A DNA stretch of 64,000 nucleotides from positions 2,046,001 to 2,110,000 of the forward strand of contig NZ_CP098604.1 in NCBI RefSeq assembly GCF_024499015.1, read 5' to 3'. Of this stretch, positions 49,091 through 58,280 are shown in pieces. The notes under the pieces are model-generated. The model saw nothing but the letters and a program-made list of their open reading frames with translations, had not been told where the DNA came from and ran no database searches. Source of the DNA: Xanthomonas hortorum pv. pelargonii. Lineage in GTDB: Bacteria > Pseudomonadota > Gammaproteobacteria > Xanthomonadales > Xanthomonadaceae. How positions within the stretch are numbered: the stretch's first letter is position 1; every line of letters starts with the position of its first letter. A program made the translations under genes and the position numbers.

Positions 49091-51448
49091 ATGCCCAGAT
49101 TGTTGCCGCTGTCCTTGTTATTGCTGGCTGTCACCGCGCACGCGTAGTCCGTCGCACCGCTCACCATCGAACAGGTGATGGCCGACCCCGACTGGATCGG
49201 GCCGGCCTGGTGGCAGTGGGATGGCAAACAGGTGCAATACCTGCTCAAACGCGAGGGCAGCCCGGTGCGCGACACCTATCGCCAGGGCACCGGCGGCGCT
49301 GCGGCAGAACGCGTGGCGGACAACGCCCGCGCCGGTCTGGATGCGGATAACCCCAGCTACGACGCGGCGCGTCAGCGCATGCTGTTCGCGCGCAATGGCG
49401 ACATCTTTCTGCGCGATCTGCGCTCGGGCGCGCTGACCCAGCTGACCCGCAGCAACGAGGTCGAATCGCGTCCGCAGTTCGCCAGCGATGGCGGTGCGAT
49501 CTGGCGTGCGGGCAACAACTGGTATCACTGGCGCGCCGATGGCGGCACCGCGCAGGTGGCGGTCGTCAAGGCCGAACGCGATCCCGATGCCGCGCCCAAA
49601 GCCGATGTGTTGCGCGAGCAGCAACTGGCCACGCTGGCCACGCTGCGCCGCGACCGCGAGCAGCGCGAGGCGCTGCGCACGCAGGAAGACACCTGGCGTC
49701 GCGCCGACGCCACGCGTGCCACTGCACCGGTGTATCTGGGCGATGAGGTGGAGATCGTCGACAGCGCGTTGTCGCCGGACGGCCGCCACCTGCTGGTGAT
49801 GACCCAGGCCAAGAATGCCGACGAAGGCCAGGCCGGCAAGATGCCCAAGTACGTGACCGAATCCGGCTACGAAGAATTCCAGGAAACCCGCCCCCGCGTC
49901 GGCCGCAACATGCCAGCCGCACACACGCTATGGCTGGTCGACGTGATCGCAGGCAGCGCGCGCCAGCTGTCTTTCGACGCGCTGCCCGGCATCGCCACCG
50001 ACCCGCTGGCCGCACTGCGCAAGGCCGCCAAGCGCGACCCGCTCAAGGGCAACCGCGCGGTGCGCGTGGAAAGCGATGGCGACGGCAACGGGCCGGCCGT
50101 GCATTGGAGCGACGATGGCCGCAACGTGGCGGTGGAAATCCGCGCGGTGGACAACAAGGACCGCTGGATCGCCAGCGTGGATCTGGAGGCGGCCAAACTT
50201 CAGCCGCGTCATCGGCTGAGCGATAGCGCCTGGATCAACTGGGACTTCAACGATTTTGGCTGGCTGCCCGACAACCGCACGCTGTGGCTGCTCTCGGAAG
50301 AATCCGGCTATTCGCAGCTGTACACGGTGGAAGGCAACGGCAGGCCGCGTCAGCGCACCCGTGGCAAGTGGGAAGTGTCGATGCCGGTGCCCAGCGCCGA
50401 TGGCAGCGGCATGTATTTCCTGTGCAATCAGAAATGGCCGGGCGATTACGAGGTGTGCAAGCTGGATCTGCGCACCGACCAGCTCACCGAAGTGACAGCC
50501 TTGAACGGTGTGGAAGGCTTCAGCCTGTCGCCGAATGGGCAGCAGGTGCTGGTGCGCTACTCCGGCGCCTATCTGCCGCCGCAGCTGGCGGTGGTGCCGG
50601 CAACCGGTGGCCAGGCCACGGTGCTGACCGATACGCGGACACCCGCCTTCAAGGCGCAGCCGTGGATCGCACCGCAGTACGTGCAGGTGCCATCCAAACA
50701 CGGCGCCGGTACGGTCTGGGGCAAGTACTACGGCCCGCAGAATCCCGAGCCCGGCAAGCAGTATCCGATCGTGATGTTCGTGCACGGCGCCGGCTATCTG
50801 CAAAACGTGTCGCAGCGCTACACACCGTATTTCCGCGAGCAGATGTTCCATAACCTGCTGGTGCAGCAGGGCTACATCGTGCTGGACCTGGATTACCGCG
50901 CATCGGAAGGTTACGGCCGCGACTGGCGCACCGCGATTTACCGCAACATGGGACATCCGGAGCTGGAAGACTATCTGGACGGCCTGGACTGGCTGGTCGC
51001 CACCAAACAGGGCGACCGTGCACGCGCCGGCATCTACGGCGGCTCGTACGGCGGCTTCATGACCTACATGGCGCTGTTCCGCAGCCCCGGCACCTTCAAG
51101 GCCGGCGCGGCGCTGCGGCCGGTGGGCGACTGGATGCAATACAACCACGACTACACCTCCAACATCCTCAACACCCCCGAGCTCGATCCGCAGGCCTACA
51201 AGACCTCCTCGCCGATCAACTACGCCGACGGGCTGCAGGACCATCTACTGATCGCCCACGGCATGATCGATGACAACGTGTTCTTCAAGGACTCGGTCGA
51301 CATGACCCAGAAACTGGTTGAGCTGCACAAGGACAACAGGCAGGTGGCGCCGTATCCGCTGGAACGCCACGGCTTTACGCGTGCCGATTCGTGGCTGGAC
51401 GAATACAAGCGCATCCTCAAACTGTTCAATGAGCAGGTGAAGCCGTAA
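49091..51448 (+). pseudogene. S9-family dipeptidyl peptidase with an in-frame amber codon at the signal-peptide end
   Basis: A signal peptide is encoded from ATG 49091 (MPRLLPLSLLLLAVTAHA). Codon 19 is TAG at 49145-49147, then the same frame continues SVAPLTIEQVMADPDWIGPAWW to the stop at 51448. The long part holds the beta-propeller region and a complete alpha/beta hydrolase domain: nucleophile Ser in GIYGGSYGGFMTY, Asp in HGMIDDNVFF and His in PLERHGFTRADSW. The usual residue after AHA would be Gln (CAG), one base from TAG. If translation starts at ATG 49175 the product would be cytosolic, 757 residues, without signal. I read it as a nonsense allele of an exported peptidase. Confidence 0.85.
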
Positions 51449-51759
51449 GGCATGCGATTGTGGCCGGGCGATGCGTGCTGCGTCGCCCGGCCGATGACAC
51501 GTCATGCAGCGGCAGCACCCGGATCTTGCGGCAAGCAGCAGGTAGCGCGCGTTGCACGCGGGGTGTCGTGCACGCATCGCCCCGCAACAACGTGCCTGGC
51601 ACTCACCTCCACGTACGCAACTGGCTCTAAGCTTGACGCAGGATCGGCAGATCGCTGGCGCATCGCGCTCCCCTCTGCATCGGTCTGCCGCCCGACCGGA
51701 GCGCCGCCGGCACCGCAGCGGCTTTCCATTCACCGACCGGCGCGCAGAAGGTAATCGCG
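51449..51759. other. Intergenic region after the S9 peptidase
   Basis: About 310 bases. I see no gene or strong terminator. AGAAGG at its end is the ribosome site of the next gene. Confidence 0.4.
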
Positions 51760-52476
51760 ATGGGCCTGTGGGACCGATTGTTTGGACGCAAGACCCCGGC
51801 GGCAAAGACGCCACGAGCCGAACCGACAGTGGCACCGGCCGCCACAGCCGACGACACGGAAACCGAAGCCAAGATCGACCCCGCATTGCTGCCAGCGCTG
51901 AGCCTATTCCAGCGTGGCGATCAAGTGGGCGCCTACAACGCCGCACAAGCGCAGCTGCATCTGGGTGCCGATGCACAGCGGTTATGTGCGTTGGCATTGA
52001 GCGCGCTGGACCGCTACCGCGAGGCCTACCCGCACTGGCTGGCGCTGTATGAGCTGGAGCCCACCGCGCACAACGCATTGCAGTTGGCGACCACCTCGGT
52101 GATGTGCAACGAGATCGATCGTGGCGAGCAGTGGCTGCTGACCTTCGATGATTTGAATGCGCAGGAGCGCTCCACCTCACCGGCCACCGCACGCACCAGC
52201 TTCCTCACCGCGTTGACCCGCGCCGGCCACGGTGCGCACGCGTTGCCGCATCTGGAGTGGTTGCGCGAGGCGTACGCAGGAATGTCGATCACTGACAGCC
52301 ATTTCCTCTACGTGCGCGGGCTACCGTTTTTCGAAGCATTCCTGGAGCGCAGCACGCCGTTGTTGCGCGAGTGCCTGCCGGCCGATGCGCTGCCGGGTTG
52401 GTACGCGCAACTGCAGCCGTCGCTGGATCCTGATGGCCAGGCTGCGGTGGCCGCACATATCGCCTCGCTGCAATGA
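51760..52476 (+). CDS. TPR-like hypothetical protein
   Basis: The 238-residue protein starts MGLWDRLFGRK, an N-terminal amphipathic helix, followed by a low-complexity Ala/Pro linker and a helical body with TPR-like packing (LPALSLFQRGDQVGAYNAAQAQL, RLCALALSALDRYREAYPHWLALYEL, ALQLATTSVMCNEIDRGEQWL). No catalytic motif is seen. AGAAGG precedes the ATG. It overlaps the next gene (ATGA), so the two should function together. I do not recognise the family. Confidence 0.72.
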   Translation: MGLWDRLFGRKTPAAKTPRAEPTVAPAATADDTETEAKIDPALLPALSLFQRGDQVGAYNAAQAQLHLGADAQRLCALALSALDRYREAYPHWLALYELEPTAHNALQLATTSVMCNEIDRGEQWLLTFDDLNAQERSTSPATARTSFLTALTRAGHGAHALPHLEWLREAYAGMSITDSHFLYVRGLPFFEAFLERSTPLLRECLPADALPGWYAQLQPSLDPDGQAAVAAHIASLQ

Positions 52477-53048
52477 ACGCACCGCTGCCACCGTCATCGC
52501 GCTCGCATGGCGGCTTTGTCACGCCACTGGCATGGGTATCGTTGCTGCTCGGGCTGGTCAGCGCGATGGGCAATCTGCTGCAGATCATGCTGATCGCGAT
52601 CATGCCGGACGCGACGTCGCTGGGCTTGCCCGACGGCATGACACTGCCGCCGTCGTGGCAGTGGCTGATCGATCATGCGCTGTCGTTGTCGATCGCAGGT
52701 GCAATGCTATCGGCCGCGTTTGCGTGGCTCAGCTGGGCGTTGCTGCAGCGACGCGAGTGGGCGCGGGTCGGGTTTGTGGCGGTGTTGCTGGTGACAGGGC
52801 TACTCAATTTCGGCGGCTTGGCGTTGATCGGGCCGTTGTTCGAGGGTGTGCAGGCCATGCTGCCCGCCGATGTGCTGCATAGCCCGGAGTGGCCGCAGTT
52901 GCAGGCGCGCCTGCAGGCGACGCGCCAGCTCGCATTGCTGCTGACCGGCGCGGGCGTCCTGGCACTCGGCTGCATCCACGCGGCGCTGGCGTGGCGGCTG
53001 TGTACGCCGGCCGTGCGCGCTGAATTTGCTGCATCGCGCTTGGCGTGA
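52473..53048 (+). CDS. Four-helix membrane protein coupled to the TPR-like gene
   Basis: The 191-residue product has four hydrophobic segments (PLAWVSLLLGLVSAMGNLLQI, ALSLSIAGAMLSAAFAWLSWALL, RVGFVAVLLVTGLLNFGGLAL, LALLLTGAGVLALGCIHAALA) and short loops. The start shares ATGA with the TPR-like gene. No family is recognised. A soluble TPR-like protein paired with a small membrane protein suggests an assembly or scaffolding job, but this is only inference. The gene ends just before a repeat field. Confidence 0.68.
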   Translation: MNAPLPPSSRSHGGFVTPLAWVSLLLGLVSAMGNLLQIMLIAIMPDATSLGLPDGMTLPPSWQWLIDHALSLSIAGAMLSAAFAWLSWALLQRREWARVGFVAVLLVTGLLNFGGLALIGPLFEGVQAMLPADVLHSPEWPQLQARLQATRQLALLLTGAGVLALGCIHAALAWRLCTPAVRAEFAASRLA

Positions 53049-53089
53049 TCGTTCGCTGATCTGCTGCGTGGACAGCTTCCACGGTGTGC

Positions 53090-53245
53090 CAGTCGCGTCG
53101 AGGGCGCGATGCCCTCACCGCTCGCGGGACACGCCGCAAGTACGTCCATGTAGGCTCGGTGGCGGCATCCATGCCGCCACACGGTCCCGCAATCGGTAAG
53201 GGCACCGCACCAGAAAGTTTGTAGGTTGCTTTGTTGAAGGTCTGC
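53090..53245 (-). repeat. Dispersed repeat, inverted copy B2
   Basis: Matches copy B1 at 35681-35820 through gcgcgatgccctcacc, gcgggacacgcc, the GTGGCGGCAT/ATGCCGCCAC hairpin and cggtcccgcaatcgg. It is opposite in direction to copy A3 78 bases away. Confidence 0.78.
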
Positions 53246-53323
53246 CTGTTGATCACCTTGCGTTGCGAAGCTGATCCGACGCGCCGCTATCCAAACAGCG
53301 CACATCCTGCATTGCTTGCACCA

Positions 53324-53481
53324 TGCAAACCGACCATCTCCACCGGTCCTTGCCTGCCCACCGTCGCGGGACCTTACGCGGCATGGATGCCGCGTAAGAG
53401 CTTACAAGGACGTACTTGCAGCGTGTCCCGCGAGGGTGGGCGGGCAAGGGCCCTGCAGCAAATCGGCAGATCAGCCGCTCT
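53324..53481 (+). repeat. Dispersed repeat, copy A3
   Basis: Matches A1 and A2 through cgaccatctc, ccgtcgcgggaccttacgcg, the intact TTACGCGGCAT/ATGCCGCGTAA hairpin, gtacttgcagcgtgtcccgc and ggcgggcaagggccctgcag. Confidence 0.82.
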
Positions 53482-53506
53482 ACAACTGATCTATACAACT
53501 GATCTA
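53481..53506. repeat. 13-bp tandem duplication
   Basis: acaactgatctat occurs twice without spacer at 53481-53493 and 53494-53506, at the edge of repeat A3. Confidence 0.7.
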
Positions 53507-53704
53507 TCCCCGCTGCTCAACCACTCCAAGACAACCGAGATTCCGGCTCGTAACGACGTTGAGATGGAGTGCAAGAGAACAGGTCAGCAGCCTAGTTGGT
53601 CGGGCCCCCGTGCCCGTCCGCTAGCTGCCCAAGCGAAGCATTGCCTCGCCCTGCGACAAACGGGCGCGTTCGCCCCGATGCACGAACCAGGATGCACCGC
53701 TTAG

Positions 53705-54613
<909 letters not shown>

Positions 54614-54625
54614 ACCGGCTGATTA

Positions 54626-54653
54626 AACACGGCGTTGAATGAAACGCTGTGTT
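54626..54653 (+). terminator. Probable hemF transcript-end hairpin
   Basis: AACACGGCGTT at 54626-54636 pairs with AACGCTGTGTT at 54643-54653, with one G-U pair and a 6-nt loop. It is followed by gattgattgattt, a T-containing but not uniform tail. Confidence 0.5.
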
Positions 54654-54765
54654 GATTGATTGATTTAATTAAGCCCGTTTAAATTTGTGATTGCCAGCGC
54701 AACCGAATCATTCGCCTTACGCAATGAGCCAATTATGTTGCAGAGCAAAATTCAAGCCTGAAAAT

Positions 54766-54801
54766 AAAAAGCCCCGCAGACCAGGGGGAGGTCGGCGGGG
54801 C
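54766..54801 (-). terminator. Terminator of the sX13-like RNA
   Basis: A long GC-rich stem (54771-54782 with 54791-54801, about 10 bp and one mismatch) with a CTCCCCCT loop is followed on the minus strand by five T. It would also end any read-through from polA. Confidence 0.75.
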
Positions 54802-54887
54802 CAGGGAACGGAAACTTGGGGAGTAGTTTCCGCTCCGAGATCTGCTCCAGGGGATGGGAGAGATCTGCCGACAGGCGTTGCGCCCGT
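54766..54887 (-). ncRNA. sX13: sX13-like small RNA
   Basis: On the minus strand, downstream of polA, are three consecutive stem-loops with C-rich loops. AGATCT/AGATCT arms with inner CTCC/GGAG hold CATCCCCT, GGAAACT/AGTTTCC hold ACTCCCCA, and a terminator stem GCCCCGC…GCGGGGC holds CTCCCCCT before TTTTTATTTT. This is the structure and place of sX13 of Xanthomonas, a virulence- and gene-regulating RNA of about 115 nt that binds G-rich mRNA sites through C-rich loops. A -10-like TTATAT (54899-54894) fits a start near 54887. Exact ends are estimates. Confidence 0.75.
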
Positions 54888-55038
54888 CGAGGGATATAAC
54901 AACATTTTCTACATTGATGGATCGTGAAGATAACTGTTAAAAATATGTAGAATTTAGCAGTTATTCATTCCATCGGCGCAGGCCTAATCCGCATAATGTC
55001 TGGTCTGAGCATTCAGCATATCAGCGTTATCTGCTGGG
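54888..55038. other. Interval between polA stop and the sX13-like RNA
   Basis: An A/T-rich 150-bp stretch with no gene. It should hold the small-RNA promoter; TTATAT is the best -10, and no good -35 is present at normal spacing. Confidence 0.4.
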
Positions 55039-57840
55039 TCAGTGCGCCTCATCCCAATTATCGCCGACGCCGGAATCGACCACGAGCGGCACGCGCAACT
55101 CAGCGGCGGCCGACATGCGCGTGGTGACCTCCCTCAGCAGCGTGTCGACGAAGTCGGCATCGGCTTCGAACACCAGTTCATCGTGCACCTGCAGGATCAT
55201 CAGCGCGCGCTCGGCGTGGTCGGAGATCCAGCCATCCACGCTGACCATGGCGCGCTTGATGATGTCGGCGGCGGTGCCCTGCATCGGTGCGTTGATGGCG
55301 GCGCGCTCGGCGCCGGCGCGCTGGCCCTGGCTCCCGGCATTGATGAAGTCCAGATACAGCCGGCGGCCGAACACCGTTTCCACGTAGCCCTTGTCGCGCG
55401 CCTGCTGGCGGGTGGTTTCCATGAAGTCGCGCACGCCCGGGTAGCGGCTGAAGTACAGCGCGATGTAATCCTGCGCCTCGCCACGGCCGATACCGAGCTG
55501 GCGGGCCAGGCCGAACGCGCTCATGCCGTACATCAGGCCGAAGTTGATCGCCTTGGCGGCGCGGCGCTCATCATTGCTGACGGTATCAATGGTGCGGCCG
55601 AACACTTCGGCGGCGGTGGCGCGGTGGACGTCGGCGCCGGACTCGAACGCGCCGACCAGGCCGGGGTCGCCGGACAGGTGGGCCATGATGCGCAGCTCGA
55701 TCTGCGAGTAGTCGCAGGCGATCAGCTTGCGCCCGGCCGGGGCCACGAAGGCGCGGCGGATGCGGCGGCCGTCTTCGGTGCGGATCGGGATGTTCTGCAG
55801 GTTGGGATCGGACGAAGACAGCCGCCCGGTGGCGGCGCCGGCCTGGTGGTAGCTGGTGTGCACGCGCCCGGACTGCGGGTGGATCATCTCCGGCAGCTTG
55901 TCGGTATAGGTGCTGCGCAGCTTGGTCAGCCCGCGGTATTCCAGGATCACCCGTGGCAGCTCGTGCTGGTCGGCAATGGCTTCCAGCGCCTCTTCGTTGG
56001 TCGAGGGCTGGCCCTTGGGCGTTTTGACTACCGCGGGCAGCTTGAGCTCGTCGAACAACAGCGCCTGCAATTGCTTGGGCGAATCCAGGTTGAAGGTGCG
56101 CCCGGCCAGCTCGGTGGCTTTTTGCTGGGCGGCGAGCATGCGCTTGGACAGGTCTGCGCTCTGGCGGCGCAGTTCGGCCGCGTCCACGCACACGCCGTTG
56201 GCTTCGATGCGTGCCAGCACTTCCACCAGCGGCATCTCGATCTCGCGGTAGACGCGCTCCAGGCCCGGCTCGGCGGCCAGCTTGGGGCCAAGCACGTGGT
56301 GCAGGCGCAGGGTGATGTCGGCATCTTCGGCGGCGTAGCGGGTGGCGTCTTCCAGGCTGATCTGCGCGAATGGGATCTGCTTGGCACCCTTGCCGCAAAC
56401 GTCTTCGTACTTGACCGTGTCGTAGCCCAGGTAGCGCTTGGCCAGGCTGTCCATGTCGTGACGGGCGCTGCCGGAATTGAGCACGAAGCTCTCCAGCAAG
56501 GTGTCGTCGCTGTAGCCGGCCAGGGCGATGCCGTGGCGGCGCATCACGTGCAGGTCGTACTTGCCGTGCTGGCCGAGCTTGCGCACGGCAGGGTCGGTAA
56601 GCAGCGGTGCCAACTGGGCCAGCGCCTTGCTGCGGTCGAGCTGGGCCGGAGCGCCGGGAAAGTTGTGGCCGAACGGCAGATACGCCGCCTGGCCAGACTC
56701 GGCGGCCACGCTCAGGCCGATCAGGTCGGCCTGCAGCGGATCCAGGCTGTCGGTTTCGGTATCGAAGGCGAACTGGCCGGCGGCGCGCAGGCGTGCGATC
56801 CAGCTGTCGAGCTGTTCCTGGGTGAGGATGGTGTCGTACTGGCCGGGTGTCGACAGCGCCGGGTCCACTTCCACCGGGGCGCTGACCGGGCCGGACACGA
56901 AGCCGGTGCCGCGCGCGCGGCCGGGTTCGGTGCGGGCGCTGGCTGCGGCGGCCCCCAACGGCATCGGCTCGGTCAGCAGGCCAGCCTGGGCAGCGGCGCC
57001 GCCGAGTTCGCGCAGCGCCTGGGTGAAGCCGTAGCGTGCGTACAGCACCGCCAGCGTTTCGGCGTTGGGCTCGCGCAGGTCCAGCGCGCGCGGGCCGCTG
57101 GCCAGGGTCACGTCGGTCTTGATGGTGACCAGTTCGCGGTTAAGCGGCAGCCGCGGCAACGCGGCGCGCAGGTTCTCGCCGATCTTGCCCTTGATCTTGT
57201 CGGCGTTGGCGATCACGCCGTCGAGCGAGTCGTATTCGGCAAGCCATTTGGCGGCGGTCTTGGGGCCGCACTTGTCCACGCCGGGCACGTTGTCGACGGT
57301 GTCGCCCATCAGCGCGAGCAGGTCGACGATCTGGTCGGGGCGCACGCCGAACTTGGCGATCACCGCCTCGTCCGAATCCATGCGGCTGCCGCTCATGGTG
57401 TTGACCAGTTCGATGCCCGGACGCACCAGCTGCGCGAAGTCCTTGTCGCCGGTGGAGATGGTGACGCTCAAGCCATCGGCGGCGGCCTGCAGGGCCAGCG
57501 TGCCGATCACATCGTCGGCTTCCACGCCGTCGATGCGCAGGATGTCGATGCCCAGCGCATGCACGATGTCGCACATCGGCTGCACCTGCGCGCGCAGGTC
57601 GTCGGGCATCGACGGGCGATTGGCCTTGTAGTCGGCATACAAGTCATCACGGAAGGTCTTGCCGGGCGCATCCACCACGAACGCGACATAGGCCGGACGT
57701 TCCTTCAAGGTGGCGCGCAGCATGTTGACCACACCGAACAAGGCACCAGTGGGCTCGCCCTGGGCATTGGTCAGCGGCGGAAGCGCGTGGAACGCGCGAT
57801 ACAGGTAACTGGACCCGTCGATCAGGACTAATTTGCTCAT
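55039..57840 (-). CDS. polA: DNA polymerase I
   Basis: The 933-residue protein has all three domains. First is the 5'-3' exonuclease (MSKLVLIDGSSYLYRAFHA … DALLALMGDTVDNVPGV; residues 1-290). Next is a 3'-5' exonuclease with acidic motif FAFDTETDSLD. The polymerase domain follows, with FVAPAGRKLIACDYSQIELRIMAHLSGD, the O-helix region KAINFGLMYGMSAFGLARQLG and LMILQVHDELVFE. It fills gaps and removes RNA primers in replication and repair. It is convergent with hemF and lies beside the sX13-like RNA, a position like that of spot 42 in E. coli. Confidence 0.97.
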   Translation of the reverse strand: MSKLVLIDGSSYLYRAFHALPPLTNAQGEPTGALFGVVNMLRATLKERPAYVAFVVDAPGKTFRDDLYADYKANRPSMPDDLRAQVQPMCDIVHALGIDILRIDGVEADDVIGTLALQAAADGLSVTISTGDKDFAQLVRPGIELVNTMSGSRMDSDEAVIAKFGVRPDQIVDLLALMGDTVDNVPGVDKCGPKTAAKWLAEYDSLDGVIANADKIKGKIGENLRAALPRLPLNRELVTIKTDVTLASGPRALDLREPNAETLAVLYARYGFTQALRELGGAAAQAGLLTEPMPLGAAAASARTEPGRARGTGFVSGPVSAPVEVDPALSTPGQYDTILTQEQLDSWIARLRAAGQFAFDTETDSLDPLQADLIGLSVAAESGQAAYLPFGHNFPGAPAQLDRSKALAQLAPLLTDPAVRKLGQHGKYDLHVMRRHGIALAGYSDDTLLESFVLNSGSARHDMDSLAKRYLGYDTVKYEDVCGKGAKQIPFAQISLEDATRYAAEDADITLRLHHVLGPKLAAEPGLERVYREIEMPLVEVLARIEANGVCVDAAELRRQSADLSKRMLAAQQKATELAGRTFNLDSPKQLQALLFDELKLPAVVKTPKGQPSTNEEALEAIADQHELPRVILEYRGLTKLRSTYTDKLPEMIHPQSGRVHTSYHQAGAATGRLSSSDPNLQNIPIRTEDGRRIRRAFVAPAGRKLIACDYSQIELRIMAHLSGDPGLVGAFESGADVHRATAAEVFGRTIDTVSNDERRAAKAINFGLMYGMSAFGLARQLGIGRGEAQDYIALYFSRYPGVRDFMETTRQQARDKGYVETVFGRRLYLDFINAGSQGQRAGAERAAINAPMQGTAADIIKRAMVSVDGWISDHAERALMILQVHDELVFEADADFVDTLLREVTTRMSAAAELRVPLVVDSGVGDNWDEAH

Positions 57841-57908
57841 CGGCCAATTCTACCGCTGCACGCTCACCCCACGCCGCCCAGCGCATACTGAGCAACGACC
57901 TAGAACGG

Positions 57909-58199
57909 ATGAAGACGATGATGAGAGCAAGTCTTTTGCTGCTGCCATTACTGCTGCTCGGCGGCTGTGCCACCAGCGGCGCCAGCGGCAACGTGCCGGC
58001 CGGTGCGGATGTCACCAGCAAGACCATGGGCAACGGCGACAAGGTCGACGAGTACCGGGTCAACGGCCAGCTGGAAATGGTGCGCGTGACGCCCGCGCGC
58101 GGTGCGCCCTACTTCCTGTATGACCGCGATCACGACGGCCATACCGATGCGGAAAAGGACAAGGTCAACAAGGTGTATTGGAAGTTGTATAGCTGGTGA
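57909..58199 (+). CDS. DUF2782-type small lipoprotein
   Basis: The 96-residue product has a lipobox (MKTMMRASLLLLPLLLLGGCATS, Cys near residue 20). A short mature part carries YRVNGQLEMVRVTPARGAPYFLYDRDHDG and the end KVYWKLYSW, as in DUF2782 proteins, which are regularly found next to polA. The role is unknown. The first ATG of three close ones is used; the second or third would shorten the signal by three or four residues. It is divergent from polA. Confidence 0.75.
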   Translation: MKTMMRASLLLLPLLLLGGCATSGASGNVPAGADVTSKTMGNGDKVDEYRVNGQLEMVRVTPARGAPYFLYDRDHDGHTDAEKDKVNKVYWKLYSW

Positions 58200-58224
58200 T
58201 TCGGGATTCGGGATTCGGGATTCG
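58198..58224. repeat. 7-bp tandem repeat after the small lipoprotein gene
   Basis: The unit gattcgg occurs about four times in direct order immediately at the lipoprotein stop codon. Such short arrays can vary by slippage. Confidence 0.7.
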
Positions 58225-58237
58225 TAGAGCGTAAGCG

Positions 58238-58257
58238 CAGCGGCTCTTTGGCCGCTG
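58238..58257. terminator. Hairpin between convergent lipoprotein and kinase genes
   Basis: CAGCGGC at 58238-58244 pairs with GCCGCTG at 58251-58257 with a 6-nt loop. No T tract is present. It lies between two gene ends. Confidence 0.4.
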
Positions 58258-58280
58258 GTGCCGGTGATGCCAACTTCGTA

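Noticed and set aside
53231..53704. Plus-strand frame in the repeat field before hemF
   Set aside because: The sequence is explained by repeat copy A3 and flanks; similar frames follow the other copies of the same repeat.
54691..54927. Plus-strand frame across the sX13-like RNA
   Set aside because: It overlaps the structured RNA and terminator; no ribosome site.
55042..57831. Long plus-strand frame opposite polA
   Set aside because: Shadow frame; polA is complete on the other strand.
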